A stretch of DNA of 64,000 bases from Streptomyces humi. Lineage in GTDB: Bacteria; Actinomycetota; Actinomycetes; Streptomycetales; Streptomycetaceae. Position numbers and translations under genes: made by a program. The stretch spans positions 1 to 64,000 of the forward strand of contig NZ_LBMU02000009.1 of NCBI RefSeq assembly GCF_001005085.2. Reading direction: 5' to 3'. Positions 18,427-27,600 of the stretch are shown one piece after another. The number at the start of each line of letters is the position of its first letter. Positions within the stretch are counted from its first letter, which is position 1. The notes beneath the pieces were generated by a model. The model ran no database searches. It saw only the letters and a list, made by a program, of their open reading frames with translations, and had not been told where the DNA came from.

Positions 18427-18618
18427 ATGACGTACGACCGGTTGGTGTGCGCGAACTGCGCGGCGCCCGTGAACGAGGGCCGGTGCCCCGTGTGCCGGGC
18501 CAACCGCGAGCGCCTTCAGCAGGAGAGCTTCCTCGGCGGTCTGAACCCGATGGCGCTGATCGGGCTGCTGGCGGTGCTGATCGCCGCGGTGGCGCTGCTG
18601 GCGCACCAGACCGCGTAG
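18427..18618 (+). CDS. Zinc-ribbon membrane microprotein
   Basis: 63 residues from the ATG at 18427, preceded by AGGAGGGC (18413-18420). Two Cys-X2-Cys knuckles (CANC and CPVC, about residues 8-23) form a small zinc ribbon, followed by a single C-terminal transmembrane helix ([20 protein letters not shown]). It is divergent from ftsE. Function unknown; the layout suggests a membrane-anchored small protein with the ribbon in the cytoplasm. A strong terminator follows at 18641. Confidence 0.85.
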   Translation: MTYDRLVCANCAAPVNEGRCPVCRANRERLQQESFLGGLNPMALIGLLAVLIAAVALLAHQTA

Positions 18619-18640
18619 CGAAGCTCACACAAGGACGGGA

Positions 18641-18670
18641 AAGGGCCCGGAGCCGAGGCTCCGGGCCCTT
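18641..18670. terminator. Terminator hairpin between converging genes
   Basis: Perfect 14-bp stem (18641-18654 with 18657-18670) with a very short loop, located 22 bp after the zinc-ribbon gene and 43 bp past the end of the converging LAETG gene. It could serve both strands; there is no strong U-tract. Confidence 0.8.
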
Positions 18671-18713
18671 CGTCGTGCGTGGTGCGTGACGCTCCGCGTG
18701 CGGGAGGCTACCG

Positions 18714-19340
18714 TCAGGCGGCGGCGCCGCCGCGGCCGCCCATGAGGCGCGGCAGGATGCGGAAGCCGATGCCACCGGCGATCATGGTGGCGGCGCCGAC
18801 GACCAGGAAGGTCGTCTCGGCGGCACCGGTCTCGGCGAGCTGGTCGCCGCTGCCCTGGGCCTGGGTGTTGGAGGTGCCCGAGCTGGTGTCCGTGAGGGCG
18901 GAGGAGCCCTCCTCCTGGGCGGAGGTGCCGGAGTTGCCGTCGGTGCCGGTGTTGTCGTTGCCACCACCGTTGCTGCCGGTGCCGCTGCCGCTGGTGCTGC
19001 CGTCGGTCGGGGCGTCGCTGGTCGGCTCGTCCGTGGGCTCGGTGGGCTCCTCGGTCGGCTGGGTCGGCTCGTCCGTGGGCTCGCTCGACTCGGAGGGCTC
19101 CTGAGTCGGCACGTCGGTGGCCGTCTCGGTCGGCTGGGCCGTGTTCGTCGGGATCTCGGTCGGGTTGTCCGTCGGGTCGTCGTCCGCCCCGAGGTTCACG
19201 TCGGCCGAGACGCCGCTCGCGTCGGCGCTGACGCCGATGGAGAGGGCGGAGGCCGCGCCGGCCGCGGTCAGTGAGGCACCGGCGGCGATCACGGCACCGG
19301 CGGCTATCCGCGCGACCCGGATCCGCGTCTTCTTCGTCAT
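18714..19340 (-). CDS. Sortase-anchored (LAETG) Pro/Thr/Glu-rich cell wall protein
   Basis: 208 residues. N-terminal signal peptide (KKTRIRVARIAAGAVIAAG, cleavage near ASALS), a long low-complexity middle rich in Thr, Pro, Glu, Ser and Asp with repeats like PTEEPTEPTDEPT, then a Gly/Asn/Ser spacer. The C-terminus has the sorting signal LAETG followed by a hydrophobic helix and a short basic tail (RILPRLMGGRGG). LAXTG is the motif used by class E sortases in Streptomyces, so the protein should be covalently linked to peptidoglycan. The repetitive acidic stalk looks like a spacer through the wall; there is no recognisable functional domain. GGGGG lies upstream of the ATG. Confidence 0.85.
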   Translation of the reverse strand: MTKKTRIRVARIAAGAVIAAGASLTAAGAASALSIGVSADASGVSADVNLGADDDPTDNPTEIPTNTAQPTETATDVPTQEPSESSEPTDEPTQPTEEPTEPTDEPTSDAPTDGSTSGSGTGSNGGGNDNTGTDGNSGTSAQEEGSSALTDTSSGTSNTQAQGSGDQLAETGAAETTFLVVGAATMIAGGIGFRILPRLMGGRGGAAA

Positions 19341-19604
19341 CTGGTTGCTACCCCCAGTAGCTGATAGTCAATGAGCGGGCGCATGGGGCCGGCCGTGATC
19401 GACGGGGGCGGTAGACGTGTGAACGCGACACCAGGTCCCCCGGTTCACATGCGCCCCAGAGATACGCATGCCACGCTTCACCCTTCCCATTTTTCAAAGC
19501 AACGTCAAGGCCGTTGCGTGCGCGATGTCCAGTTGCGCGCCGAATGCCGGGAGTTGAAGTGTGTGAGTGTGATGTAAAACCCAGGCATTCCCTGGGGAAA
19601 ACGA
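19341..19604. other. Intergenic region upstream of the LAETG gene
   Basis: No gene seen. The stretch is the upstream region of the minus-strand LAETG gene and lies beyond the prfB terminator. I see no convincing promoter hexamers or riboswitch-like structure. Confidence 0.4.
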
Positions 19605-19631
19605 GAACTGCCGCCCCAAGGGCGGCAGTTC
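19605..19631 (-). terminator. Intrinsic terminator after prfB
   Basis: 12-bp stem (19605-19616 with 19620-19631), loop CAA, followed on the minus strand by a TCGTTTTC tail. It lies 36 bp past the prfB stop codon. Confidence 0.85.
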
Positions 19632-19667
19632 ACGATCGTTCGGCCCGTCATGGGCAAGTCGACAAAG

Positions 19668-20774
19668 TTACTTCTCCTGCTGCTTGCGCCAGCGAATTCC
19701 GGCCTCCAGGAAGCCGTCGATCTCGCCGTTGAACACGGCCTCGGGGTTGCCCACCTCGTACTCGGTCCGCAGGTCCTTGACCATCTGGTACGGGTGCAGC
19801 ACGTACGACCGCATCTGGTTGCCCCAGGAGTTGCCGCCGTCGCCCTTGAGGGCGTCCATCTTGGCCTGTTCCTCCTGCCGGCGCCGCTCCAGCAGCTTGG
19901 CCTGGAGGACGTTCATCGCGGTCGCCTTGTTCTGGATCTGCGACCGCTCGTTCTGGCAGGAGACGACGATGCCGGTGGGGATGTGGGTCAGGCGCACCGC
20001 GGAGTCGGTGGTGTTGACGCCCTGGCCGCCGGGGCCCGAGGAGCGGTACACGTCCACCCGCAGTTCGGACTCGTCGATCTCGATGTGGTCGGTCTGCTCG
20101 ACCACGGGGAGGATCTCGACGCCCGCGAAGGAGGTCTGGCGGCGGCCCTGGTTGTCGTACGGCGAGATGCGCACGAGGCGGTGCGTGCCCTGCTCCACGG
20201 AGAGCGTCCCGTAGGCGTACGGCACCTGGACGGCGAAGGTGGTCGACTTGATGCCGGCCTCTTCCGCGTACGACGTCTCGTAGACCTCGGTCTTGTACCC
20301 GTGCTGCTCGGCCCAGCGCAGGTACATGCGCTGGAGCTTCTCGGCGAAGTCGGCGGCGTCGACGCCACCGGCCTCCGCGCGGATGTTGACGAGTGCTTCC
20401 CGGGAGTCGTACTCACCGCTGAGCAGCGTCCGGACCTCCATCTCGTCCAGCGCCTTGCGGACGGCGGCCAGCTCGGACTCGGCCTCGGCACGGGTGTCCG
20501 GGTCGTCCTCCTCCTCGGCCATCTCGAAGAGCACGGCGAGATCGTCGATCCGCCCGCGCAGCGCCTCCGCCTTCCTGACCTCGGCCTGGAGGTGGGAGAG
20601 CCTGCTGGTGATCTTCTGCGCCTCGTCCGGGTTGTCCCACAGGGACGGCGCGGCCGCCTGCTCCTCGAGCACGGCGATGTCTGCCCTCAGCTTGTCGAGG
20701 TCCAGAACGGCCTCGATCGACTCCATGGTCGAGGAGAGGGACTTGAGCTCTTCGGATACATCGACGACTGCCAC
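19668..20774 (-). CDS. prfB: Peptide chain release factor 2
   Basis: 368 residues from the GTG at 20774, which has GGGAGG just upstream. RF2 ends translation at UGA and UAA. The hydrolysis motif is intact ([14 protein letters not shown]). The codon-recognition tripeptide, normally Ser-Pro-Phe, reads Ser-Pro-Tyr here (VRISPYDNQ). The frame is continuous through the region where many bacteria use a programmed +1 frameshift, so that autoregulation is absent. Transcribed alone, with a terminator downstream and 424 bp of repeat-rich sequence upstream. Confidence 0.96.
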   Translation of the reverse strand: MAVVDVSEELKSLSSTMESIEAVLDLDKLRADIAVLEEQAAAPSLWDNPDEAQKITSRLSHLQAEVRKAEALRGRIDDLAVLFEMAEEEDDPDTRAEAESELAAVRKALDEMEVRTLLSGEYDSREALVNIRAEAGGVDAADFAEKLQRMYLRWAEQHGYKTEVYETSYAEEAGIKSTTFAVQVPYAYGTLSVEQGTHRLVRISPYDNQGRRQTSFAGVEILPVVEQTDHIEIDESELRVDVYRSSGPGGQGVNTTDSAVRLTHIPTGIVVSCQNERSQIQNKATAMNVLQAKLLERRRQEEQAKMDALKGDGGNSWGNQMRSYVLHPYQMVKDLRTEYEVGNPEAVFNGEIDGFLEAGIRWRKQQEK

Positions 20775-21198
20775 GCCTCCCAGCGTAACGGCTCCGCCAA
20801 CCGAGCATGGCCGACGGGCCTCGCCCACCCGCCGTCCCGGACCCTGGGGAGAGGGGCGCGCACGGAACCGAAACGGCAGTACGGGGCGGAGGCCGCTTCC
20901 CTCCGCGGTCCGGGGCGGAGCCCAGGGCCGGTGACCGTGTCGGACAGGCTGGCCGGCTGGCCGACGGGCGGGCCGACTGGCGGGCGGGCTGGCTGGCCGA
21001 CGGGCAGGCGGGCTGGCTGGCCGACGGGCAGGCGGGCTGGCTGGCCGACGGGCAGGCGGGCGGACAGGCTGGCCGACGGGCGGGCTGGCTCGCTGGCTGG
21101 CTCGCTGGCCGGCTGGCTCGCTGGCCGGCTGGCTCGCTGGCTGGCTCGCTGGCTGGCTGGCTGGCTGGCTGGGGAAGCACGGCCGAGCCGCCGGCAGG
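20775..21198. other. Repeat-rich intergenic region between pkaB and prfB
   Basis: 424 bp without a supportable gene. It holds the GCTGGC-type tandem repeat tract (20946-21173). The part from 20775 to about 20940 is the likely prfB promoter area, in which I cannot identify a confident promoter. Long frames crossing this stretch are products of its repeat composition. Confidence 0.5.
20946..21173. repeat. GCTGGC-rich tandem repeats, including 24-bp units
   Basis: A low-complexity tract built from GCTGGC/GCTCGC words. Four units of a 24-bp pattern (GACGGGCAGGCGGGCTGGCT plus GGCC) start at 20975, 20999, 21023 and 21047; the last is lengthened to 28 bp. From about 21080 the tract decays into tetra- and octanucleotide repeats of GCTG and GCTC. 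It lies past the 3' end of pkaB and upstream of prfB. Confidence 0.85.
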
Positions 21199-22428
21199 TC
21201 ACGGGGTCGAGGTGCTGTGCGTCTCCTGCGGGGGCGAGTCGTCGCCCGACGACGCCAGCCACGCGCCGACGCCCACCGCGGCGGCCACCACCACTCCGGC
21301 CACCGCCAGCGTCACCCTGCGCCGCCGGGCCGCCACGCGATGGCGGGCCGAACCGGGCCGCGGGGCCCCGGAGGCGCGCGGTGCCCGTGCCGTACCGCGG
21401 GCGCCGCCCGCCAGCTCGTCGGGCCCCGGCACCCGCATCGACGTGTGCGTGTCCCGGTTGGAGTCCGGCTTCGCGCCCGGCACCAGGGAGACGGCGCCGC
21501 GCCGTCGTACCCGCTGCTCCTCCTCGGCCGGGGCCGCGGCCGGCTCGTCGGCCGCCTCCTCCGACGACTCCGCGTCCGGTTCGTCGACGTCCAGCGGCGG
21601 CATCCCGGCCAGCGTCGGCAGCTGCTCCCGCAGCCTCGCGGCCAGCTCGGAGGCGCGCAGCCGGGAGGCGGGCGCCTTGGCCAGACACTGGACGAGCAGC
21701 TGCCAGAGCTCCTCGGGGATGCCGGGCAGGGGGACGACCGTCTCCGTGACGTGGCGGCGCAGCACGGCGCCGGGGTGGCCGCCGCCGAAGGGGGTGAAGC
21801 CGGCCAGGAGCTCGTACAGGACCGTCGCCAGCGCGTAGATGTCCACCGACGCGCGGGGCGGCAGGCCCTCCACGATCTCCGGGGCCAGGTAGTCGGGGGT
21901 ACCGATGATCTTCGTGGCCCGGGTCCGCTTCGGGGAGTCGATCAGCTTCGCGACGCCGAAGTCGGTCAGCAGGGCGGGGTGGGAGCCGCCGGGGCCGAGC
22001 GGACCCTGCATGTCGAGCAGCACGTTCTCCGGCTTGACGTCGCGGTGCACGACGCCCGCCGCGTGCGCGGCCGCCAGCCCGTCCGCGACGTCCGCGACGA
22101 TGGCGACGGCCGCCTCGGGCGCGAGGCGCCGCTCCCGCTCCAGGCGGGTGCGCAGATCGGTGCCCCGGACCAGGTCCATGACGAGGGCGAGGTCGTTGCC
22201 GTCGACCACGAGATCGCGGACGGAGACGACGTTGGGGTGCTCCAGGCCCAGCAGGGCCGTGCGCTCCTGCACGAAGCGGCCCACGAGTTCCTCGTCGGAC
22301 GCGAGGTCCTCGCGCAGCAGCTTGATGGCGACGGGCCCCTCCGGCCCCTCGCCCAGCCACACCGTGCCGGCGCTGCCCCGTCCCAGGATCTGGTTGGCGG
22401 TGTACCGGCTGCCGATCTTCCGTGCCAA
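21199..22428 (-). CDS. pkaB: Membrane Ser/Thr protein kinase PkaB
   Basis: 409 residues from a TTG at 22428 that has GGAG eight bases upstream and gives (M)[20 protein letters not shown]; the frame extends 26 codons further without a ribosome binding site. Complete Hanks-type kinase domain (about 8-265): glycine loop [37 protein letters not shown] linker rich in Glu, Arg and Ala follows, then one transmembrane helix near the C-terminus ([20 protein letters not shown]) and a short outer tail. No PASTA domains, so there is no muropeptide sensor of the PknB type. The next gene upstream is pkaA; the pair is a known Streptomyces arrangement. Confidence 0.9.
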   Translation of the reverse strand: MARKIGSRYTANQILGRGSAGTVWLGEGPEGPVAIKLLREDLASDEELVGRFVQERTALLGLEHPNVVSVRDLVVDGNDLALVMDLVRGTDLRTRLERERRLAPEAAVAIVADVADGLAAAHAAGVVHRDVKPENVLLDMQGPLGPGGSHPALLTDFGVAKLIDSPKRTRATKIIGTPDYLAPEIVEGLPPRASVDIYALATVLYELLAGFTPFGGGHPGAVLRRHVTETVVPLPGIPEELWQLLVQCLAKAPASRLRASELAARLREQLPTLAGMPPLDVDEPDAESSEEAADEPAAAPAEEEQRVRRRGAVSLVPGAKPDSNRDTHTSMRVPGPDELAGGARGTARAPRASGAPRPGSARHRVAARRRRVTLAVAGVVVAAAVGVGAWLASSGDDSPPQETHSTSTP

Positions 22429-22539
22429 GACTGCTCCTACCGACGCGTGTTGCCGATAAAAGTACGCGTCGGAAGAGCCAACCTTCACCCCGGAGGCGGA
22501 AATCACCCGCCAGATGTCGACAAGTCCCCAAACTCGCGG

Positions 22540-24210
22540 TCAGTTGCCGGAGCCGCTGCCCAGGTCCTTGACCCAGCTGCTGACCGTGCCGGCCCAGTCG
22601 CTCAGCTGGTGCCAGTAGCCCCGGCCCTGTCCCACCCAGGTGTGCACCGGGGTCAGGTCCCAGATCAGCCAGCCCGCGACGAACAGGATGACGACCATGA
22701 ACAGGCAGCCCTTGAGACAGCCGAGGCCGGGGATCCGCATCGGGTTGGCGCTGCGGCGGCGGGGCTCCCGGGGCTCCCGCGGGGCTCGCTGCGGCTCGGC
22801 CGGGGGCGCGTAGCGCTGCTGCGGCTGGTGGCCGTACCCGGCCGGCTGCTGCTGGCCGTACCCGCCCGGTCCGCCCTGCGGTCCGCCCTGCTGTCCACGC
22901 GGCTGCGGCCGGCGCACCGGCTGCTGCTGCGGGGCCTGGCGCGGCTGCTGCTGCGGCCGGGCCACCTGGCGCTGGGGGCGGCGGCGCAGCGGGTCCTCGC
23001 CCGGGTCGAGGTACTGGACCTGGGTCTGCTCGTTGCGGTCGCGGGCCGCGCGGAGCTGGGTCTGCCAGGGGTGCGGCTGCTCCGGCTGCTGCGGTCCGCC
23101 GCCCGGCTGCCCCTGGGGCATCGGCGGCATGACGGCGGTGGGGTCGGCGGCGCCGGTGTTCGGCAGCACCGCGGTCGGGTCCGCCGCACCGGCCGGACCG
23201 CCGGTGTGCGGGAGGAAGCTGGTCGCGGCGTTCGGGTCGTACCCGCCGGTGTTCGGCAGCACCTGCGTGGGATCGGCGGAGCCCGGTACGGCCGCCGGCG
23301 CCGGGTCGGGGGCCAGCAGGGCGCCCACGCCCTCGGCCGCGGCGATCTGCGCGGAGTTCGCGTGCACGCCGATGCCCTCGGCGACGACCCGCAGGCCGCG
23401 CGCGAGGTTCTCGGCGCTGGGCCGGTCGTCGGGGTTCTTGCGCAGGCACCGCTCTATGACCGTCCACAGCGGGTCGGGGACGGTCGAGGGGCGGCGGGGT
23501 TCGGCGCTGAGGTGCTGGTGGAGGACTTCCAGGGCACTGCCGCCGGAGAACGGCGGGCGGCCGGTGACCAGCTCGTACAGCAGGATGCCGGCGCCGTAGA
23601 TGTCGACGGCGGAGGTCTGCGGGCGGCCCTCGGCGGACTCCGGTGCCACGTACGCGGGCGTGCCGACGAACTCGTGGGTGCGGGTCAGGCCCGGGGAGTC
23701 GGCGAGGCGGGCGATGCCGAAGTCGGTCAGCATCGGGTGCATCTGGCCATTCAACTGCTGGAGCAGCACGTTGGCCGGTTTCAGGTCGCGGTGCACGACG
23801 CCGTCGGCGTGGCTGGCGGCGAGCGCGTCGGCGACCTGCGCGGTGAGCAGGGCGGCGGCCACGGGCGTGAAGGGGCCACTCTCGCGCAGGTAGCGGTGCA
23901 GGTCGGGACCCTCGACGAGGTCCATGACCAGGGCCAGGAGATCACCCTCGACGACCAGGTCCCGCACCCGGACGATGTTCGGGTGGGTCAGCCGGAGCAG
24001 GACCGAGCGCTCCCGCAGGAAGCGCATCACGATGTCGGGGTCGCTCGCGAGCTCTTCCTTGAGGACCTTGATCGCGACGGTCTCACCGGGCTGGCCGGGC
24101 ACGGCAGCCTCGGCGCCCGCGGTCTCCCGCTGGCGGGCACGCCAGACGGTACCGGTGGCGCCGCGTCCGAGCGGCTCCTCCAGGAGGTACTTGCTGCCTA
24201 CCGGCCGCAC
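22540..24210 (-). CDS. pkaA: Membrane Ser/Thr protein kinase PkaA
   Basis: 556 residues from the GTG at 24210 (preceded by GGGAGCGC), giving (M)RPVGSKYLLEEPLGRGATG. Kinase domain about 5-285 with GRGATGTVW, VAIKVLKEE, HRDLKPANVLL, DFGIARL and APES, all catalytic residues present. A long Pro/Gln/Gly-rich linker (about 330-500) contains three degenerate DPT(A/Q)VLPNTG-like motifs whose Thr residues are plausible phosphorylation sites. One transmembrane helix lies near the C-terminus (FMVVILFVAGWLIWDL). pkaB begins 111 bp downstream. A frame extending another 69 codons upstream would translate the 12-bp leader repeats and is not preferred. Confidence 0.9.
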   Translation of the reverse strand: MRPVGSKYLLEEPLGRGATGTVWRARQRETAGAEAAVPGQPGETVAIKVLKEELASDPDIVMRFLRERSVLLRLTHPNIVRVRDLVVEGDLLALVMDLVEGPDLHRYLRESGPFTPVAAALLTAQVADALAASHADGVVHRDLKPANVLLQQLNGQMHPMLTDFGIARLADSPGLTRTHEFVGTPAYVAPESAEGRPQTSAVDIYGAGILLYELVTGRPPFSGGSALEVLHQHLSAEPRRPSTVPDPLWTVIERCLRKNPDDRPSAENLARGLRVVAEGIGVHANSAQIAAAEGVGALLAPDPAPAAVPGSADPTQVLPNTGGYDPNAATSFLPHTGGPAGAADPTAVLPNTGAADPTAVMPPMPQGQPGGGPQQPEQPHPWQTQLRAARDRNEQTQVQYLDPGEDPLRRRPQRQVARPQQQPRQAPQQQPVRRPQPRGQQGGPQGGPGGYGQQQPAGYGHQPQQRYAPPAEPQRAPREPREPRRRSANPMRIPGLGCLKGCLFMVVILFVAGWLIWDLTPVHTWVGQGRGYWHQLSDWAGTVSSWVKDLGSGSGN

Positions 24211-24688
24211 GTCATGCGCTCCCTGTTGCTTGCCGAGTTGCTTGCCGAGTTGCTTGCCGTGTTGCTTGCCGTGTTGTCTGTCGAGCTGTCTGCTGGTGTG
24301 TCCTGGTCTTGTGTGTCCGACCCACTGTAGTGCCGTGCCACCCGGCACCGGTCTGTCGTCCGGCTTGCCTTCCCCGTCCCCGTAGGCAGCCGATAAGCGT
24401 TCCGGACGTATCCCCATACGTAGGTGTTCCCGCGCGCGTTCGATGGAAAGACGCTCGCTTCGGTCCGTCGGTTGCCGGGCCCGGACGTGACCGATCTCAA
24501 GTGATCGCGCACGCGGTACTGGTCAGGCACTTTTGGGGGCAGAGCTGACCAATCAAGATCACTTACCATCGGGTCGTGGGCGCGTTGTCAGTGGCAGGTG
24601 CGAGGATGCGTACGACAGCAGAACTGGCCGACGTGCTTGTGGCGGTGGGGGGAATTCCGCGCCCGCGCAGAAGGGACCGCTGACGGCG
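24211..24688. other. Divergent promoter region of pkaA and the FHA-FtsK gene
   Basis: 478 bp between divergent starts. The pkaA side contains the 12-bp repeats (24226-24285). Frames from both sides remain open into this region but lack ribosome binding sites and family similarity, so they are not annotated as coding. I see no clear -35/-10 pair. Confidence 0.45.
24226..24285. repeat. 12-bp tandem repeats in the pkaA leader
   Basis: Four consecutive copies of TTGCTTGCC(G)(A/T)G at 24226, 24238, 24250 and 24262, then a degraded fifth (24274-24285). They start 16 bp upstream of the pkaA GTG. Confidence 0.9.
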
Positions 24689-27600
24689 ATGCAGATCCGG
24701 CTGACCGTCGTAGACCCGCTGGGCCCTGCCGCGCAGCGGGGCCGGGCCGTGAGCCGCGACGTGCTGGTGACGGCGCCGGCGGGCACGGATCTGGCCGCGG
24801 TGGCCTCCGGGCTGGCCGCGGCGGTCACCGGGGACGGCAGCCTGGGCGGCCGCGAGCAGAGCAGCGCCCCGGTCGTGCTGTACGCCGGACTGGAGCGGCT
24901 GGACGCCCGCCGCCGCATCCTGGGCGAGCCCCCGCTGGTCGACGGCGCCGTGCTGTCCCTGGGCGCCCCCGCGGCCCCCGAGCCGCACCCCGAGCTGGAC
25001 GACGCCCCTACCCAGCTGCACGTGGTCGCCGGCCCCGACGCGGGCGGGGTCCACCTGCTGCACGGCGGCCAGATCACCATCGGCCGCTCCGCCGACGCCG
25101 ACATCCCGCTCGACGACCCGGACGTCTCCCGGCTGCACTGCGCGGTGACGGTCGGCGCCGACGGCCGGGTCTCCGTCGCCGACCTGCACTCCACGAACGG
25201 CACGGCGCTGGACGGCACCCGCGTCACCGACCGCCCGGTCCGCCTCACCCCGGGAGCGCTCCTGCGCGTCGGGGAATCGGCCCTGCGGCTTACGCCGTCC
25301 GGGGGGCCTGGGGCCCGGGTGGGCACGGCACCGGACGGCGAGGGCTGCGTACGGGTGCTGCTCGGGGACGAAGGGCTGCCGGAAGGCGAGGGCGAGAGGG
25401 CCGACGGGAGCGGTGCCACGGGCGGGACCGGCGGTCTCGCGGGCACCGCGCGCGGGACGGCGGTGGCCGACGGCCCGGCCGCCCCCTCGGGCCGCACCCA
25501 GCACGCCTACGGAACGGCGGGCTGGGGAGCCCCGGCCGGAGCGGCCGCGGGCCGGGAACACGGGCCGGCTCAGTCGCCGGTCGTGCCCGCGCAGGGAGAG
25601 GCGCCGAGGATCGAGCGCCGGGGCGGACCGACGCCCTCCGGGGCGGGCGCGGCCGGGCGGCCCGGCGGAGCCCCGCAGGGCGGACGGGCCGGCGGGGCCC
25701 TGGGCGGGCGCGCGGGCGAGCCGTCGTCTTCAGCCGGGTCCGGGTCCGTGGACGGCCGGTTCCCGGCCGGAGCGGGACACCACGAGCCCGCGCCCACCGG
25801 ACATCGCGGCGGACCGTCCGGCCCTCACGGCACAGGCACGCACGGCTCAGGCCCCGGTCACGACTCGGGCCACGGCTCAGGCCTCGGTCACGACTCGGGC
25901 CACGGCTCGGGCCACGGCTCAGGCTCCGGTCACGGATCCGGCTTCCGCTCCGGCGACACGCACGCCGGCCGCGCTGGGCTCTACGGCGGTCCCGGGGCCC
26001 GAGACACCGGCGCCGACCGCACACCGCCCGGATCCGCGACGCCCGGGGGCACTCGTTCGCCCGCCGCGGATCCTGCCGCCGCCGCACGGGCCGCCGCCGG
26101 CCCGGCCCCCACCCCTTCGGCACCGCACGCGCCGCACGCGCCGCAGCAGGCACCGCACCGTTCCGCGCCGGACGCCTCCGCGCCCGCCGACCACACCTCC
26201 ACCGGCGCCCCTTCCGAGGGCCCCGCCACCTCCGGCAGGCGCAAGGGCACCCCTCTGCGCGGTACCGACGCCCCCGTCCTGCCCGGTGCGCGCAGGCGCG
26301 GCGGTCTCGGGGCCTGGGCCCGGCGGCTGGCCGGCGGCCGCGGTGAGCCCCCGTCCGCCGCCGACGGCGAGACCGTCACCGAGGCCGGCCTCGCCCCGTC
26401 GGCCGATGTCGTCGCCCAGCCCGAGACCTGGCCCGATCCGGCCGCCCTGCTGCTGACCGCGCTCGGCCCGGGCCCCCGCCTGTGGGAGCGCGGCCCCGGC
26501 CACCCGGAGGCGCTCACCGTCCGGCTCGGCACCGCGGACCGCCCGTCGCCCGACGGCTCCGGTCTGCTGCCCGCCGTCCCCGTCACCGCCGGCCTGCGCG
26601 AGGCCGGCGCCCTCGGCCTCGCGGGCCCGCGCAGCCGCCTCGCCGGGCTGGCCCGCGCGGTGCTGGCCCAGCTGACCGCGCTGCACTCGCCCGACCTGCT
26701 GGAGATCGTCCTGATCAGCGCGGACCGGGCCCGCCCCCTGGAGGACCGGACGGCCGAGTGGTCCTGGCTCGGCTGGCTCCCGCACGTCCGCCCCGGGCAC
26801 GGCCAGGACTGCCGGCTGCTGCTGGCCTACGACCGGGAACAGGCGGCGGCCCGGGTGGAGGAGCTGCTGCGCAGGGTGGAGGACCTGACCGCGCCCCGGC
26901 GCCCGGCCACCCCCGCCGACCGCCCGACCCTGACCGGCACGGCGGACACCCCGTCGGCGGCGGACGCGCACCGGCCCTCCTGGGCCCGCGGTGACCTCGC
27001 CGCTGACGGCGCAGACGGCGCTGACGGCGCAGACGGCGCAGACGGCAGGGGCGGCTTCCCGGGGCCGTACACGGTCGTCGTCGTGGACGGCGATCCCGGC
27101 GGTGCGGCGCTGCGCGACGCGGTGGCCCGGCTGACCGCCGCCGGTCCGCGGGCCGGGGTGCACGTGCTCTGCCTGGCGGAGACGGCTCCCGCCTCCCCCG
27201 CCTCCCCGGTCGCCGAGACCTACGAGCAGGCGTGCGCGGTCACGCCGACGTTCCGGGAGTGCGGGGCGGTGGCCCTGCTCAGCGGGGACGTGGCGACGGC
27301 GCTGCATCTCGTGCGGGTCTCCGCCGGTCCCGTCGGGCCGGGCACCCTGGCCGCGGTGGACGCGGTCTCCGCCGCCTGGGCCGAGCGGTTCGCGCGGGCG
27401 CTGGCCCCGCTGCGCTCCGACGGCCCGGCCGGCGACCGGCACGCGCGCGTGGCCGCCCCGCTGCCCCAGTCCGCCCGGCTGCTGGACGAGTTGGGGCTGG
27501 CCCGGGCCACCCCCGCCTCGTTGATGGCCCGTTGGGCCGACGCGGCCGACGACACCGAGTCGCTGGGCGGCCGGGCCCGGGCGGTGCTCGGCGCCGGACC

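Noticed and set aside
20640..20720. Programmed +1 frameshift in prfB
   Set aside because: The reading frame continues uninterrupted through this region and no in-frame stop is present.
21217..24330. A 1037-codon open frame on the plus strand opposite pkaB and pkaA
   Set aside because: It is a complementary-frame artefact of G/C-rich third positions; the minus strand has complete kinase motifs and the plus product is low-complexity without recognisable domains.
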